Positions 25,287 to 36,087 of a DNA stretch of 64,000 nucleotides are shown here, one piece after another. The notes beneath the pieces are model-generated. The model had not been told where the DNA came from. It was given only the letters and a program-made list of their open reading frames with translations, and did no database searches. This DNA comes from Hibiscus mutabilis (taxonomy: Eukaryota; Streptophyta; Magnoliopsida; Malvales; Malvaceae), in the NCBI GenBank assembly GCA_019671005.1, contig CM033732.1:15535932-15599931 (forward strand). The letters run 5' to 3'. The first letter of the stretch is position 1. Each line of letters opens with the position of its first letter. The position numbers and the translations under genes are program-made.

Positions 25287-25386
25287 TTGGCAATTGATAA
25301 TTATGTTGTAATTGCGCTTAAAATTTTATTTTATTTGCATTTAAATTCTTGTTTTTCTTTTTATTTTTCTTCTCAGGTACGTTCCA

Positions 25387-26640
25387 ATGCTTGACCAGAT
25401 GGTCTACTTCAGAACCTATTCTTCCATTAAACCCAAAGATCGAAAGAACTTTGAGGAATTTATACAGACAGAGAAAGAATATGGTGAACGAGAAAGAAGT
25501 GGACGGCCATGAGACGTGCGTAGCTGAGGTATACCTTGTTGATGCGGGCTGAAATAATGGCCAAGTAAGATAGGAGGATCTACCATCTGCCAGACCTAGA
25601 AGGTCCATTATAATGAATATTAAGCCCGTTATAAACAATCTCAACCCATCGATTATTGTGTCTAATCTAGGGATTGCTCCCTTTGAGCTAAAGCTCATTA
25701 TGTTCTACATGCTCAACAACATTGAATAATTTGGAGGATCAACAAGAGAGGATGCTCGAAAGCATATTCATGCTTTTCTGAAAGTTTGTGATTGTTTTCA
25801 ACAACCAGGGATTTCTAATGATGCATTTAGACTCAAGCTATTTCCCTACTCCTTGCGAGATCGTTCTAGATCATGGTTGAAGACTTTCTTCTCAGGATCT
25901 ATTACATCCTGGGATGACTTGTGCAGCAATTTTTTGCATAGATATGATCCACCAAACGTGCACAATCAAAAGAGAAGCGATATCATCTCATTCTTGGATT
26001 CCATGATTGGCTAAAGATTATGATGTTCTATAATGGATTTAATGCACCTACAACAATGTTGATTGACTCATCAGCCAATAGAACTCTGCTCAACAAAGAA
26101 CTTGACAAGGCTTTTGACATACTTGACCAGATAGACAATAACGACTACCAATTCTCACAGGGGAGATTGAAGCCATGACCTAAACCTTTAGGAACATTAT
26201 AGATAGAAGATTCTCAGACTGTAGCGGCTCAGCTGTCCACCATCACCAATCTGCTCAAGAACATACAAGCGCCATCTAACGTCCGAGAGGCCAAGGTAGT
26301 CAAATACACTTGTGAGCACTATGATGGGGACCATTAGTCAAGTGAATGCCCCAACAACATGAATCTAAATGCTACATATGGAACACTAACCACAACAATA
26401 ATCCCTACACCAACACCTGCAACCCAGGATGGAGACAACATCCAAATTTTGGTTGGGGAGGCAATAAGGGTAATTTAGGAGCACAACAGAATGCCACAAA
26501 CGAACCTCCTAGATTCCAAAAAAAGACTCAAAGGCAAAACCAGGGAGCTTCTAACTCCAATTCTAATTTTTTTGATAATACTTATCAAAATTTTATGGAA
26601 ATTGCTCGAGTTATTTTGAGGATCAAGCAACTCATTTAAA
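25387..26640 (+). pseudogene. Element D gag, broken
   Basis: The N-terminus (25393-25450) reads LTRWSTSEPILPLNPKIER, collinear with C gag's MTRARPTTPEYPFDPEIEQ. The capsid domain follows in another frame: STREDARKHIHAFLKVCDCF (about 25742-25800), LFPYSLRDRSRSWLKTFFSG (about 25840-25898) and WDDLCSNFLHRYDPPNVHNQ. A zinc-knuckle remnant at about 26307-26350 reads YTCEHYDGDH, where family members have CEHC or CELC, so one Cys is lost. Many stops and shifts. Confidence 0.8.
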
Positions 26641-27870
26641 AAACCATACTGATATGGTCACCACACAAGGTTGCAATGTTGCAAAACCAGCAATCGATCA
26701 TGTAAAAAAACATTGCCTCCACATGATTCTTAGAAACGCAAGTTGGGCAGATTGCCCAGATGTTCAAGGTGTGACCACCAAGAGGACTACCAAGTGATAC
26801 TGAAGTCACTAAAGTCTTTAATGTAGAGCAATGCAATGCCATCACACTGCATAGTGGCATGCACTTGAGCATAGAATCCAAGTTTGGAGAGGTTCTCTAG
26901 TAGATCCCACTCCAAATGAGCCATCCACTAATGCTCATGCACCAAAGAAACTAGCTCTTGTGCCTGATACAATTAGTAACTTTACTGCTGATGGCAAGAA
27001 AGATAAAGCCAAATATGCTCATACATTCGGCAAACCTCAAGATCAGCCCAGACCACCACCTCTATTCCCACAGCGATTAAAAGCTCAGAATCAAGATGCC
27101 CAGTACTAGAAGTTCCTAGATATGCTTAAACAACTGCACGTCAATGGCCCACTTCTAGAGGCCATTGATCAGATGCTAATCTATGTGAAGTTTCATAAAG
27201 AGATCATGATAAAGAAAAATATGATAGGTGAAGTTGAAGTTGTCACTATTGTAGGTGAATGTGTGGCTGTGCTCAATGATTTACCACCTAAAAGAAGGAC
27301 CCTGGCAGTTTTACCATTTCGTGTTACATAGGACATAACTACTCTAGCTGTCCTTTATGTGATCTCGGTGCAAGTGTAAATTTGATGCCAAAATCTATTT
27401 TTGAACGACTATGGATAGGAAAAGCTAAGTCTACATCGAGGGTCCTTCAGTTGGCTGATCAATCTCAAATTCAACCCAAGGGCAGAATCAAAGACGTGCT
27501 CATTAAGGTAGACATGTTTGTCTTCCCGAAAGACTTTATCATCCTTGATTGTGAAGCTAATAAGAATGTTTATGTCATTTTAGGAAGACCATTCATGGCC
27601 ACCGAGCGTATTGTTATTGATTGTGAGAAAGGTTAATTCAGCATGAAGATGAACGACCAAAAGATCACATTTAAAGTATTCAACACACTCAAGTATGCAA
27701 ATGACTATGAAGAATGCTAGCTCATGGACATTGAAGAAACTTTAATTAAAGAAAGTTTGCGCGAGACATGTTGTAGTAATATGCTTAGCGCTGTAGAGCA
27801 AGCTGACATTGATGAGGCCATGCATGAAGCTAAAAAAAGAAGGTAAGGTTGAGATTGAACAATCCAATAC
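26641..27870 (+). pseudogene. Element D gag C-terminus and aspartic protease
   Basis: Segments read PPPLFPQRLKAQNQDAQY (about 27055-27105) and MLKQLHVNGPLLEAIDQMLI (27122-27181), collinear with C's gag-protease linker. The protease-like domain follows around 27355-27636: MPKSIFERLWIGKA, then KVDMFVFPKDFIILDCEA and ILGRPFMA. In this lineage the active-site region reads DLGAS before LMPKS; here it is only recognisable in another frame (about 27362). Stops interrupt it before RT. Confidence 0.8.
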
Positions 27871-28230
27871 TGTGCTCACCCAATCAGGTATGACTTTTGA
27901 ACCATTGGATTATTTTAAGTTTAATTCTCTCAAGCCATCACTTTAGCATCCGTCGATACTTGATCTTAAATAGATGACCATTTTAGCTCGATAGAACCAC
28001 AGTGGAGCCTCAATCCAATTATGAAGGCTGTAGATGAAACGAAGATCATCAAATGGCACGATGGACTTAATTATTTCATCCCAGATGGTTCATGGGATCA
28101 TTACTCACTGCCATTCATGGATTAATGCTTAGGCAACTTTCACAAGGTGTTGCAATGGCTAAAAACTTACAAGGGAGCACTGGTCCATCATGATAAACAT
28201 TCCGCCCCATTACTGGATATTTAACACATC
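27871..28230 (+). pseudogene. Collapsed RT remnant of element D
   Basis: Three short RT landmarks lie within ~200 bp that are spread over ~700 bp in an intact copy. The first is PIMKAVDETKIIKWHDG (about 28017-28067, compare C's MKGVVMKEIIKWLDAG). The second is DHYSLPFMD (about 28098-28124, compare DHFPLPFID). The third is CLGNFHKVLQWLK (about 28128-28166, compare CLGNLEKVLARCE). All three stay in one frame with a single stop. This indicates at least two internal deletions in RT. The catalytic box is gone, so D is non-autonomous. Confidence 0.65.
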
Positions 28231-28766
28231 AAAATTCTATACCTTTTTTGTTTTTCTACAATTTTAAATTCTTGTATTTTTATTATCGTTTCTTTCCTTT
28301 TTGTTTTTTTAGTACTTAGATTTCTTTAATATAAATCTGTTTATTTTATCAGTTATCAAGATAACAACTGAGAAGAGATGAGCTTTTGAGTCTTTTGGAT
28401 AAACAAAGATCTTTGACTAATCAGAAATAACAGGCCTAACAGAACACGTTGACGGCTACTACAAAAGAAAGAGAGAGTTATTTCCTTTTAGAATACCACT
28501 TTTTCTTTTTATTCCAGCCAGTTCTACTTCCCCATGACAATTATAGCCTAAACGTCTTCAGCACGTCGTTTCCCTATTCCCCCCACTAATCACTTCTTAG
28601 TGGCATTAATAGCAGATTAAACCTTTATAACTTACTTTTTATTCATCCCTAACATTATATTTAACTCTTCACCGAAAAAATATAAGGGAAACAAATCTCT
28701 GATCATTCAAACTTTTTTCTTCTACAATCGTCTCAACTTCTACAGCTGCTTCGTCCCCAACTGAGC
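28231..28766 (+). other. Element D spacer between pol remnant and ORF3
   Basis: T-rich non-coding DNA, equivalent to the A/T-rich spacer before ORF3 in C. No gene seen. Confidence 0.5.
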
Positions 28767-29070
28767 ATGATGGCACACAGTTGCTCATCCTCCAACTCGA
28801 TCTACACTACATCTGATCTACACTACATCTGAACTCAACAGACCAATTGCCACACTAGAGATGCAGCCTCTAACATTAGTGATGAACCGCCTCCTCTCTA
28901 GTTCATTCCAGTAGAGATATGAACTGCTGTGTCGACAAGGGATCCTTGAAAAAGAAGGGTTGGAGTTCAACCCCACATATATGCTACGATTTTATGCTGA
29001 AGTCCTATATATGATTTGAAAGTAGATGTGGGACACATTTATTCAACAGACCGACGACATCAATGTCTCT
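28767..29070 (+). pseudogene. Element D ORF3, 5' part
   Basis: The start MMAHSCSSSNS at 28767 matches the M-A-x start of B and C ORF3. A downstream frame reads RQGILEKEGLEFNPTYML (about 28938-28991), collinear with C and B ORF3 N-terminal regions. The segment ends at TCTCT, where a solo LTR enters. After the LTR and its TCTCT duplicate at 44357, the frame continues with WVQEFYTH. Contains a short tandem GATCTACACTACATCT duplication near 28800. Confidence 0.7.
29066..29070. repeat. Solo-LTR target-site duplication, left copy
   Basis: TCTCT here and TCTCT at 44357-44361 flank the solo LTR exactly. A perfect 5-bp duplication 15.3 kb apart, because the young element C sits between. Confidence 0.9.
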
Positions 29071-29493
29071 TGTAACCCCTTTGACCCAGTCTAGTTGCAA
29101 GACCGAATCGAGCGAGCTACATTAGGGTTTGTCGAGACAAACACGAAATATTTACATTGAAATGGTTCATTTTTTATTTTGTCTTATCTAAATGCATTTT
29201 TAAGTCCTAAGGTGAACATACTGGTTATGGTGAAGGTTACAACTCAATCGGCCGTCGAATTGACATCCAATTGTTCAAATTCATATTTCAGGGACTAAAA
29301 CACAAATTTTGACAATTAAGAAGATACTTGTGAAATTAAAGTTATCAATCCTTAATTAGTCATATTTAATACCATCAGGTTAAATCTCATCTTAGAATAA
29401 CCATCCAAACTCATTTAATTTCATAAACAAGAAACATGGAATAAATTGCAAAGAATACAAACTTCAGGAAGCATCCTAACTGATTTAATGACT

Positions 29494-29760
29494 GGTGTAC
29501 TGGTACGAGGCCCATCCATATCGCAACGGGGTCGAAATACAAAGGCGTACCAATATGGTCTTCAAGCGTATCGACAAGGGTATGTGTTCTCAAAAATATG
29601 GAAATCTAGTAGCTAAAGGCCGTACCGATACAGCTTTCTATGTATCGAAACCAGGCTTATTTATCAGCTATGCATACCGATACGATTACCAGGTGTATCG
29701 ATACACCTAGGAAATTTTACAGAGATTAAGCCGAGGTAGGTCCCTGCGTACCGATCCCTA
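29494..29760. repeat. Palindrome cluster in the solo LTR
   Basis: Sites include GTACTGGTACG (about 29498), CGTACCGATAC (about 29622), ATACCGATACG (about 29673), TGTATCGATACA (29694-29705) and CGTACCGATCC (about 29748). They match the CGTAYCGRTACG class of element A LTRs, at the equivalent LTR position. Confidence 0.75.
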
Positions 29761-30469
29761 AGGACCCAAACCAGTACAGACAGACCTGTAATGACCTCTT
29801 GGTCCAACATATGACACTTTGGCTCAATCAAACACATTCCAAACAACATATAAACATCATATAACTTCATAAACATCAATTCCTCAAACATAGCAACATG
29901 GTAGAAGATCATTCACAACATGGTATATTCAAAACAAGCCCCTATAAGCATGATTTCTACCCAAGCATGCATAATGTTTCCCAACCCCTCATCACCAAGC
30001 ATTAAGCTTCATTCAAGTCCAAAACATCAAACCAAACTTATACAAACAGGAAATATCCACAATAAACCTCCCAATTACAACTTGGTCACATTGCCTCTTA
30101 TTACTACTTAGCATTTATAAAACCATAATTTAAAATTGTCTCGATCCTTGGAACTCCTCATGCACACTTGCTGTCCAGGAAGGCTTATTTCTCTACATTG
30201 ATGAGAAAGGAGAGCGTAAGCTATAAGCTTAGTGAGGGAATCTCTAAAACACTCATCAATGTAATAAAATCATTTTAATTCAAACCAAGTGTATATATCT
30301 CATGGCAAAAATCATCTCATGCTTCTATAATCTCTTTCAAATGAAAATTTAAAACATTTACAACACATGTATCATGAATTTCATCTCTATCTCAATTTAA
30401 ACTTCAAATGCCAAATCTTTATATAGCAAGGTTAAAGAGCATCTCATGTATAAACCACATTATACAAAC

Positions 30470-30474
30470 ATAAT
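30470..30474. repeat. Element C target-site duplication, left copy
   Basis: ATAAT here and ATAAT at 42381-42385 flank element C exactly; a perfect 5-bp duplication, as for a recent Ty3/gypsy insertion. Confidence 0.9.
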
Positions 30475-30766
30475 TGTTGCGCGTAATAAGTGCTACACAA
30501 TTGTGCAAGTATACACGTTGCAAGTTATAGTATAAAAGATATCGTCTCCACAGGGATTGGTGCCACTTCAAGAATCTAGTCTCTTGCACTGTAAAAAGTA
30601 AAAACACAAATAAAGGATTATAGGAGTTTAACTAATAACTAATCTAGAAAGCAATAAAGTAAAAGAAAAGATGAGATCAAATGAGAGGGAGATAGGCCAG
30701 GTTATCGTAAGTTGAGGTGTGATAGCCGATTGGATCGTCTTGGTAAAAGAGTGCACGGGCAACTCA

Positions 30767-30829
30767 GTTGCCGTGGCAACTTGCACAACGGGGTTGCCTT
30801 GGCAACTAGTCGATGGTTGCCTAGGCAAC
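30767..30829. repeat. GTTGCCNNGGCAAC palindrome triplet in C 3' LTR
   Basis: Three copies with different centres: GTTGCCGTGGCAAC (30767-30780), GTTGCCTTGGCAAC (30793-30806) and GTTGCCTAGGCAAC (30816-30829), followed by two GGGCAACT half-sites. The triplet recurs in the LTRs at 41074-41140, 57974-58040 and 62514-62590. Confidence 0.9.
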
Positions 30830-31477
30830 TAGTTGGGCAACTACTTGGGCATCTGGGCAGCAACCTTCAAGGTTCGGCAGAGCGTTCTTCAATGGTTTCT
30901 TCTTATCCCTAAGTCGAAACTCTAGCTACTTGTGCATGCCTTGATAATACACCCCTGCGTGAATCAAGGGTGAACAACAACCAATCTTGCGCTCCTCTTA
31001 GCCGTTGAAATCCTTAACTTATTCCTAACCCGGATTAATCTTCACCATCAATAGATTGAATAAAGATCATATTTATTCGTTTCTTGAATCTAACTCTCCC
31101 GATATTAGATAAATAGATGAAATCACGAGATCCTCTCCTAATTCACTCGCAAACAAGAATAAGAACCAAGAATGAATAAACCTTGAATAGAGAAGTGCAA
31201 ACTCTTATTACCTAAACAAAAACCAATAGTTTCTCACAACCACAAAACACAATAACCATAGCCAAATAGATTTAGTTCATGGCTAGGTTCCAAAGAAACA
31301 CAAGATAAATAATCCCTAGCATGAACCCAATCGAACAAGAAAGAAAAGATGAAGAAGGAGGCTTGTCGAAATCCTCCTTGCCCTAGATGCTTGTCGAAAA
31401 TTCTCTCCTCTTGCTCTCTCCTTGGACTTGTCGAAATTCCCCTCTCTTGCTCTCTCTTGATTTCGAAATCTCCATCT

Positions 31478-31485
31478 TATTTATA
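31478..31485 (-). promoter_or_regulatory. TATA box in C 3' LTR
   Basis: TATAAATA on the minus strand, inside CCCTATAAATAAG. It is conserved at the same LTR position in all four complete C/F LTRs (41786, 58659, 63218). Transcription would run toward lower coordinates. Confidence 0.65.
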
Positions 31486-31724
31486 GGGCTAGGCCAAAGT
31501 CCTTCTTTGAGGAGGAAGTTAAGCTGGAATTAAATTATCTTTAAAGAATATAATTCTTTATTATAATCGTATTCATACTAGAACTTCTCCTATCTTCTTG
31601 GAATTTAATTCTTCTTTAATCTCTGAATGGAAATCAAATTCCTTTGGATTTGGGCTTTGCTCCACGTCATCTTGGGCTTGTATAGTCATCAATTTCGACT
31701 ACCATATCACCTTTGCTCTTGTCG

Positions 31725-31865
31725 ACAATTGCCATGGCAACTGGCTCGGCGTCTCCTTCATGCATTGCCCTGGCAACTAGTTTGGCATATCCTTCATGTA
31801 TTGCCCTGGCAACTAGCTCGGCATATCCTTCATGTATTGCCCTGGAAACTAGCTCTAGCCTTGCT
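31725..31865. repeat. 36-bp tandem repeats with GCCNNGGC palindromes, C 3' LTR
   Basis: Four units of roughly ATTGCCCTGGCAACTAGCTC plus a GGCATATCCTTCATGT segment. The unit lies upstream of the TATA box in transcription sense (U3). C's other LTR has four units (about 42030-42170); the F LTRs have three (58905-59010 and 63465-63570). Confidence 0.85.
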
Positions 31866-32072
31866 TTGGTAAGTGATCCTGCACATACACACAAAACACA
31901 CCAGAGCAGCATCTTTTCCCACAAAAACTACCAAGTTATGTAATCAAGCTCAACGATGGAAGGAAACATGGATTAATGCATGAATGGCTAATTATGCAAC
32001 TAATATGAGCCTAAGTCTAACAATAATATGAGTAAAAAGGGTAAGAAAAATAGTACTTTTGAACACTTATCA

Positions 32073-32934
32073 CACCCCCAAACTCGAACTATTGCTTGTC
32101 CTCAAGCAATGCAAACTCATAATTACCTGCCAAGACTTCAATTTTCACAAACTTAGCTTTGAACTTGATTTCAATTCTCTGAACCGAGGCACAAAGTATG
32201 ATTGGCTTTTTATTTTTCGGAAAACTTAGGAGTTACTCGGAATCAAACTATAATGCTTGTGAGTGTGTGCAGAGTTGTGTGCAAGTTGATTTTTCGGATT
32301 CTATGCAAACAATAGGTTTTCAAATTACTTCATTGGGTTCTTTTTAACATGTTTTAACTAGAGCCAGTTTTGGGCACCTCTAGTGTTTTGTTTTTAGTTT
32401 TCTTAAGTTAATTTATTCGACTAGAGCCGGTTTCGGGCACCTCTAGCGATCAATTTTTTTAACACATAATAGAGCCAGTTTTGGGCACCTCTAGTGATAA
32501 ATTTTTAGCACATGCTAGAGCCAATTTCGGGCACCTCTAGCATTCATCCAATTTTTATTCTAATCCCCCAATTTGTTAATTATCAACCTAAGTTCACTAG
32601 AATTCCTTAAATCAATCAAACCACAACAGTGTTTCATCAAATTTAGCATCATAGTAAAATTCTAAGTTTTTCCATGGTTATCCTAGAATAAAAATTCTAT
32701 CAATTAAGTGCATTGGCAAAGTCATCATCGGATATTCATCAAATCTAAGCAATTCTTGTTCCAATTAAAGGCATGGCAAGCAATTTATGTATCCTAAATG
32801 TAATACTTAAGATGAATGTAACTAAACATAGTAACTACTAATAACAATCCCCCCCAAACTCGAGTGAGACATTGTCCTCAATGTATGCATTAAAAAATAA
32901 AAATAACGAAAAAAAATAAAATGCAAACGAGGAC
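32073..32934 (-). other. Element C 3' untranslated region with two polypurine tracts
   Basis: Minus-strand AGTTTGGGGGTG touches the LTR (32084-32073), preceded by GAGGACAAGCA. A second AGTTTGGGGGGGG lies at 32860-32849, preceded by GAGGACAATG. Between them is an array of four CTAGAG...CTCTAG units (32358-32540). No open frame of note. Confidence 0.7.
32358..32540. repeat. Array of four 26-bp CTAGAG...CTCTAG hairpin-like units (C)
   Basis: Units at 32358-32383, 32421-32446, 32469-32494 and 32515-32540. Each begins CTAGAGCC (third unit ATAGAGCC), continues with a conserved GTTTCGGGCACC-like core and ends CTCTAG, so the ends can pair. Spacers of 20-40 bp are unrelated. The same four-unit array is in element F (59515-59686). 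Confidence 0.85.
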
Positions 32935-34484
32935 TTACTCCGAGAGTTCGTCATCGTAGATGAATAGTTTCTTTTTGGTCGATGTCTTGATTCTCTTGCT
33001 TGAACGCGATGGTTGTTTTCTTGTTGCCGGTGGTGGAATCGATCCTCGTATGGGGTTGTCCTCATCGTCCTCTTCATCAATGTCATTGGCTTTTCGCTTG
33101 GAGGATTCAATTGGTGCGGTCTTTGTTGGTTCAATGGAGGACTCGTCCGAATCTGAAAAATCAAAAAATGATTCCGTAGGAGTTGATTCGGGCATAGGTG
33201 CTTTACCTTTGGCTTTTGCAGTGGTTGCTGGGATGTCTTTAGCTTTGGTTGCCCTGGCATCTTCAGGGTTGGTTGCCGTGGTATCAGCTTGTGCGTGCAC
33301 GATGTAGGTTGCCGCGGCATCATCTGTTGCGGTTGCTGTGGCGACTGCTTCATTGGTTGCCGGGGCAAGGATCTCGGCGGGAAAGATTGGGAACGACACG
33401 CGATTGTCCGGGTACTTTTCTAGGATGACTTGGGTGATGGCATTGTTGTGCTCCTTCATGTACCGCATGAACATTAGTTGCCGGTCTTCAATTTGCCTTA
33501 GGTGGCTTGCCAATGGGTGCAAAAGTACTTCAAAGTGTCCCGGGGTTGATGGCCGAGTTGCCCGAGCGTTAGGTGCTTGGGCATTTGGATTGCCGGGGCG
33601 GCAGGAGTTGCCGTGGCAATTGGAGGCTTTGAAGAATCTCCCGGTGCCTCTCCCATTAGCTTTCGGATTAGTGCTTGATTCCAACCAGACTTGGGTAGGG
33701 CCTTTTCATCGGTGGACTCACTTGGGACATGCATCTCCTTGCAAAGATTAGAAATTAAGCAAGGGAAGAAAAGAGAACCCTTATCGTTTGAGTTGCATAC
33801 AAAAATCTCATCACAAATAATTTTTCCAATGTTAATGATGCGATTATGCAAAATAGAATGTATGAGCAAAAGACGTGGTATATCAACGGTACTATTGTGT
33901 GTGGTGGGCATTAAAGAAGTTTTAACAAACTTATTCCATAGTTTTGCCTCGGGTTTAAGCCGAAGGCGATTTACCGTGCCCTTGTATTTACCGTCGTTCC
34001 AATGAGTTCCCGGTTGAGTGAGTTCTTGAAGCACCTTGTCGAGTTGCTTGGGAGTGATTTGATCAACGAAGGCTTGATGATCGTCCTTCTCAATGTAAAG
34101 CCCGTAAAAGGTGTTGACGTTTTCGGGACTTATGAGTATGGCCTTGTCACGAACAAAAACATAAGGATTATCCGGGTTAGGTGAGTGAGCATAGAATTCT
34201 CTTACCCATGAGATGTTACCCGGTTCCGGTTGATGGCAAAAGATTTGCCACTTTTGATGTGCAATCCTCTCGAAGATGAATGGTTCAAGGCCGAAATCTT
34301 GATGAGAGTTGGAGTATTCAAAGCCTTGTTCTTCATGCCGGCTTTCAAACTTGGATTGAAATCTTTCTTGAACCACCGGTGTAGCAAACTTCTTGTATCT
34401 TGGTTCTTTGGAGGAACTTGGATGAACTAAAAATTTAATCTTGGATGCCATGGATGATCTTGGTTGTGAGTTTTGTAAAAACAA
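32935..34484 (-). pseudogene. Element C ORF3 (putative plant transposon protein), one frameshift
   Basis: The start at 34484 could also be the inner MASKIK (34451), which matches B and D. The N-terminal globular domain (34484-33690) has NISWVREFYAHSPNPDNP, VRDKAILISPENVNTFYGL and GKYKGTVNRLRLKPEAKLW, features of the plant transposon protein family found in Athila-like third ORFs. A shift of frame occurs at about 33600-33690, where the frame opening at 33684 takes over. The C-terminal part has a likely coiled coil (IEDRQLMFMRYMKEHNNAI), an Ala/Thr-rich stretch (about 33370-33180) encoded by GCC/GGC palindromes, an acidic Ser-rich patch and a basic SSKRIKTSTKKK (possible nuclear signal) before the stop. 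Role unknown; env-like by position only. Confidence 0.8.
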
Positions 34485-34989
34485 AGAAAAGAAAATAAAC
34501 TAAAAAGTTGCAAGATAGAAAGTAGGAATATGTTAAGGGTGATGGGTTTTATAGAAAAGATAGGTGGGTGGGATTAGGGGAAAACGAAAAAGGGTTTAGG
34601 GTGAGGGAGAAGTTGACGACAAGGGGTTGTGATTATGGTGAATTGGAGGCTTTTTATAAGCCTTAGATTCAGCCTATTAGTTTCCTTGTTGAAGATGTTT
34701 TCCTACTTGGATTAAAATTCCTCTTTATCTTGAACTTTTTTTCCTACAATTCAAAAACAACTCAAATAAGGATTAACGATAAAAGAAAATAAACAAAGAT
34801 GTATAAAAGGATTCTTGACTTAAAAAAAATCTATCCTAAAAAATTAATAATAATCAGAAATAATAAATAAAAAATAATAATAAAAAAAAATTCAAAGAAA
34901 GAAAGAAAAAAATAAAAAATAAAAATAATAATAAAAGAAAAATAAAAAAATAAAAAAATAAAAATAAAAATATCAAAGGGAGAGCATGC
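34485..34989 (-). other. Element C spacer between integrase and ORF3
   Basis: Non-coding. The low-coordinate half (34840-34975) is almost pure A/T with poly-A-like runs on the plus strand. Nothing else is seen. Confidence 0.6.
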
Positions 34990-36087
34990 TCATGCATCTC
35001 CTAAGTTGACCACTTCTTTGTTACGTTCCACATGGGCACCATTGTAGTGCTTCAATCTTTGTCCATTAACTTTGAATTCATGGTTGTCAAAGATGGACTT
35101 GATTATCACAGCACCATGGGAGAATGGTTTGACGACTTCGAATGGTCCCGACCATCTTGATTTCAGCTTTCTCGGGAAAAGTTTTAGCCGAGAATTGAAT
35201 AGGAGAACTAGTTGCCTTGGCGTGAATTGCCGTGGCAATAGTTTCTTGTCATGCCATCGCTTTGTTTTCTCCTTGTAGATTTGTGCATTGTTATAGGCGA
35301 GTGCACGAAATTCTTCTATCTCGTTGAGATCCATTAAACGCTTTTGTCCGGCACTTTCCCAATCCATATTCACGGTCTTGATTGCCCAGTATGCCTTGTG
35401 TTCGATTTCCACTGGTAGATGACATGTTTTGCCATAGACAAGTCGGAAGGGGGACATACCTAAGGGTGTTTTGAATGCAGTACGATATGCCCAAAGTGCG
35501 TCATCTAGTCTTAATGACCAATCCTTCCTAGAGGGATTTACAACTTTTTCGAGTATACCCTTCAATTCCCGGTTGGAAATTTCTGCTTGCCCATTGGTTT
35601 GTGGGTGATATGCCGTGGCGATCTTGTGTGATATGCCGAAGCGTTGCAACATCTTGGCAATTAGTCTGTTGTCAAAATGCTTTCCTTCGTCACTGATAAT
35701 TGCTCTCGGCATCCCAAACCGTGTAAATATGTTTTTCTGCAAGAATCGTTGCACGGTCTTGGCATCGTTGTTGGGAACTGCAGCTGCCTCCACCCATTTA
35801 GACACGTAGTCAACGGCAAGTAGAATGTAGAGGTTGCCGAATGAAGATGGGAAAGGTCCCATAAAATCGATACCCCATACATCGAACAATTCCACCTCAA
35901 TGATGTTTTGGAGCGGCATCTCATGTCGTCTAAAGATATTGCCCGTCCTCTGGCAACGATCACATTGCTTGTAAAAGTCTTGGGCATCTTTGTACAATGT
36001 TAGCCAATACAAACCGGATTGCAAAACTTTGGCCGCGATACGAGTTCCTCCATAGGGTGAAGAATGGCATTGCCGGAGTACATTCTG
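34990..36087 (-). pseudogene. Element C integrase
   Basis: Same frame as RT/RNase H, separated by one stop at 36088-36090. The zinc finger keeps CHSSPYGG and CDRCQR, but the spacing after GG is short: the HFGG-type element that B retains in part is absent, removing one His. The catalytic core is intact: Asp in WGIDFMGPFPSS (about 35885), Asp in AIISDEGKHFDN (about 35700) and Glu in TNGQAEISNREL (about 35595). The end domain has LKSRWSGPFEVVKPFSHGAV and finishes VVNLGDA (stop at 34990). Two palindromes (35209-35240) sit within the end-domain coding sequence. No chromodomain. Confidence 0.88.

Larger units (their letters stand above)
30475..32072 (-). repeat. Element C 3' LTR
   Basis: On the plus strand it starts TGTTGCGCGTAATAAG and ends GAACACTTATCA, giving TGATAAGTG...CGCAACA on the minus strand. 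It pairs with 40782-42380. Internal features on the minus strand: four tandem ~36-bp units with GCCNNGGC palindromes (31860-31721), TATA box (31485-31478), a leader with repeated TTTCGACAAG at ~35-bp spacing (about 31470-31345), and three GTTGCCNNGGCAAC palindromes in the downstream part (30829-30767). Small ORFs in this LTR are by-products of the repeats. Confidence 0.93.

Noticed and set aside
31598..31943. Overlapping 60-85-codon ORFs on both strands in each C/F LTR
   Set aside because: They are open because the 36-bp tandem unit is a multiple of three and lacks stops; no consistent start or codon bias, and the frames vary between LTR copies.
32358..32540. Hairpin array as a miniature inverted-repeat transposon cluster
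   Set aside because: Units are only 26 bp, lack target duplications and are conserved in number and order between C and F, so they belong to the element.
32838..33368. 176-codon minus-strand ORF rich in Pro/Gln
   Set aside because: It is an alternative frame of C ORF3 created by palindrome repeats (LPRQ-type reading); the ORF3 frame with acidic and basic tail is the family-consistent one.
33338..33751. 137-codon plus-strand ORF resembling a hydrophobic protein
   Set aside because: Antisense of C ORF3; no homolog-like motif and it disappears outside this copy.
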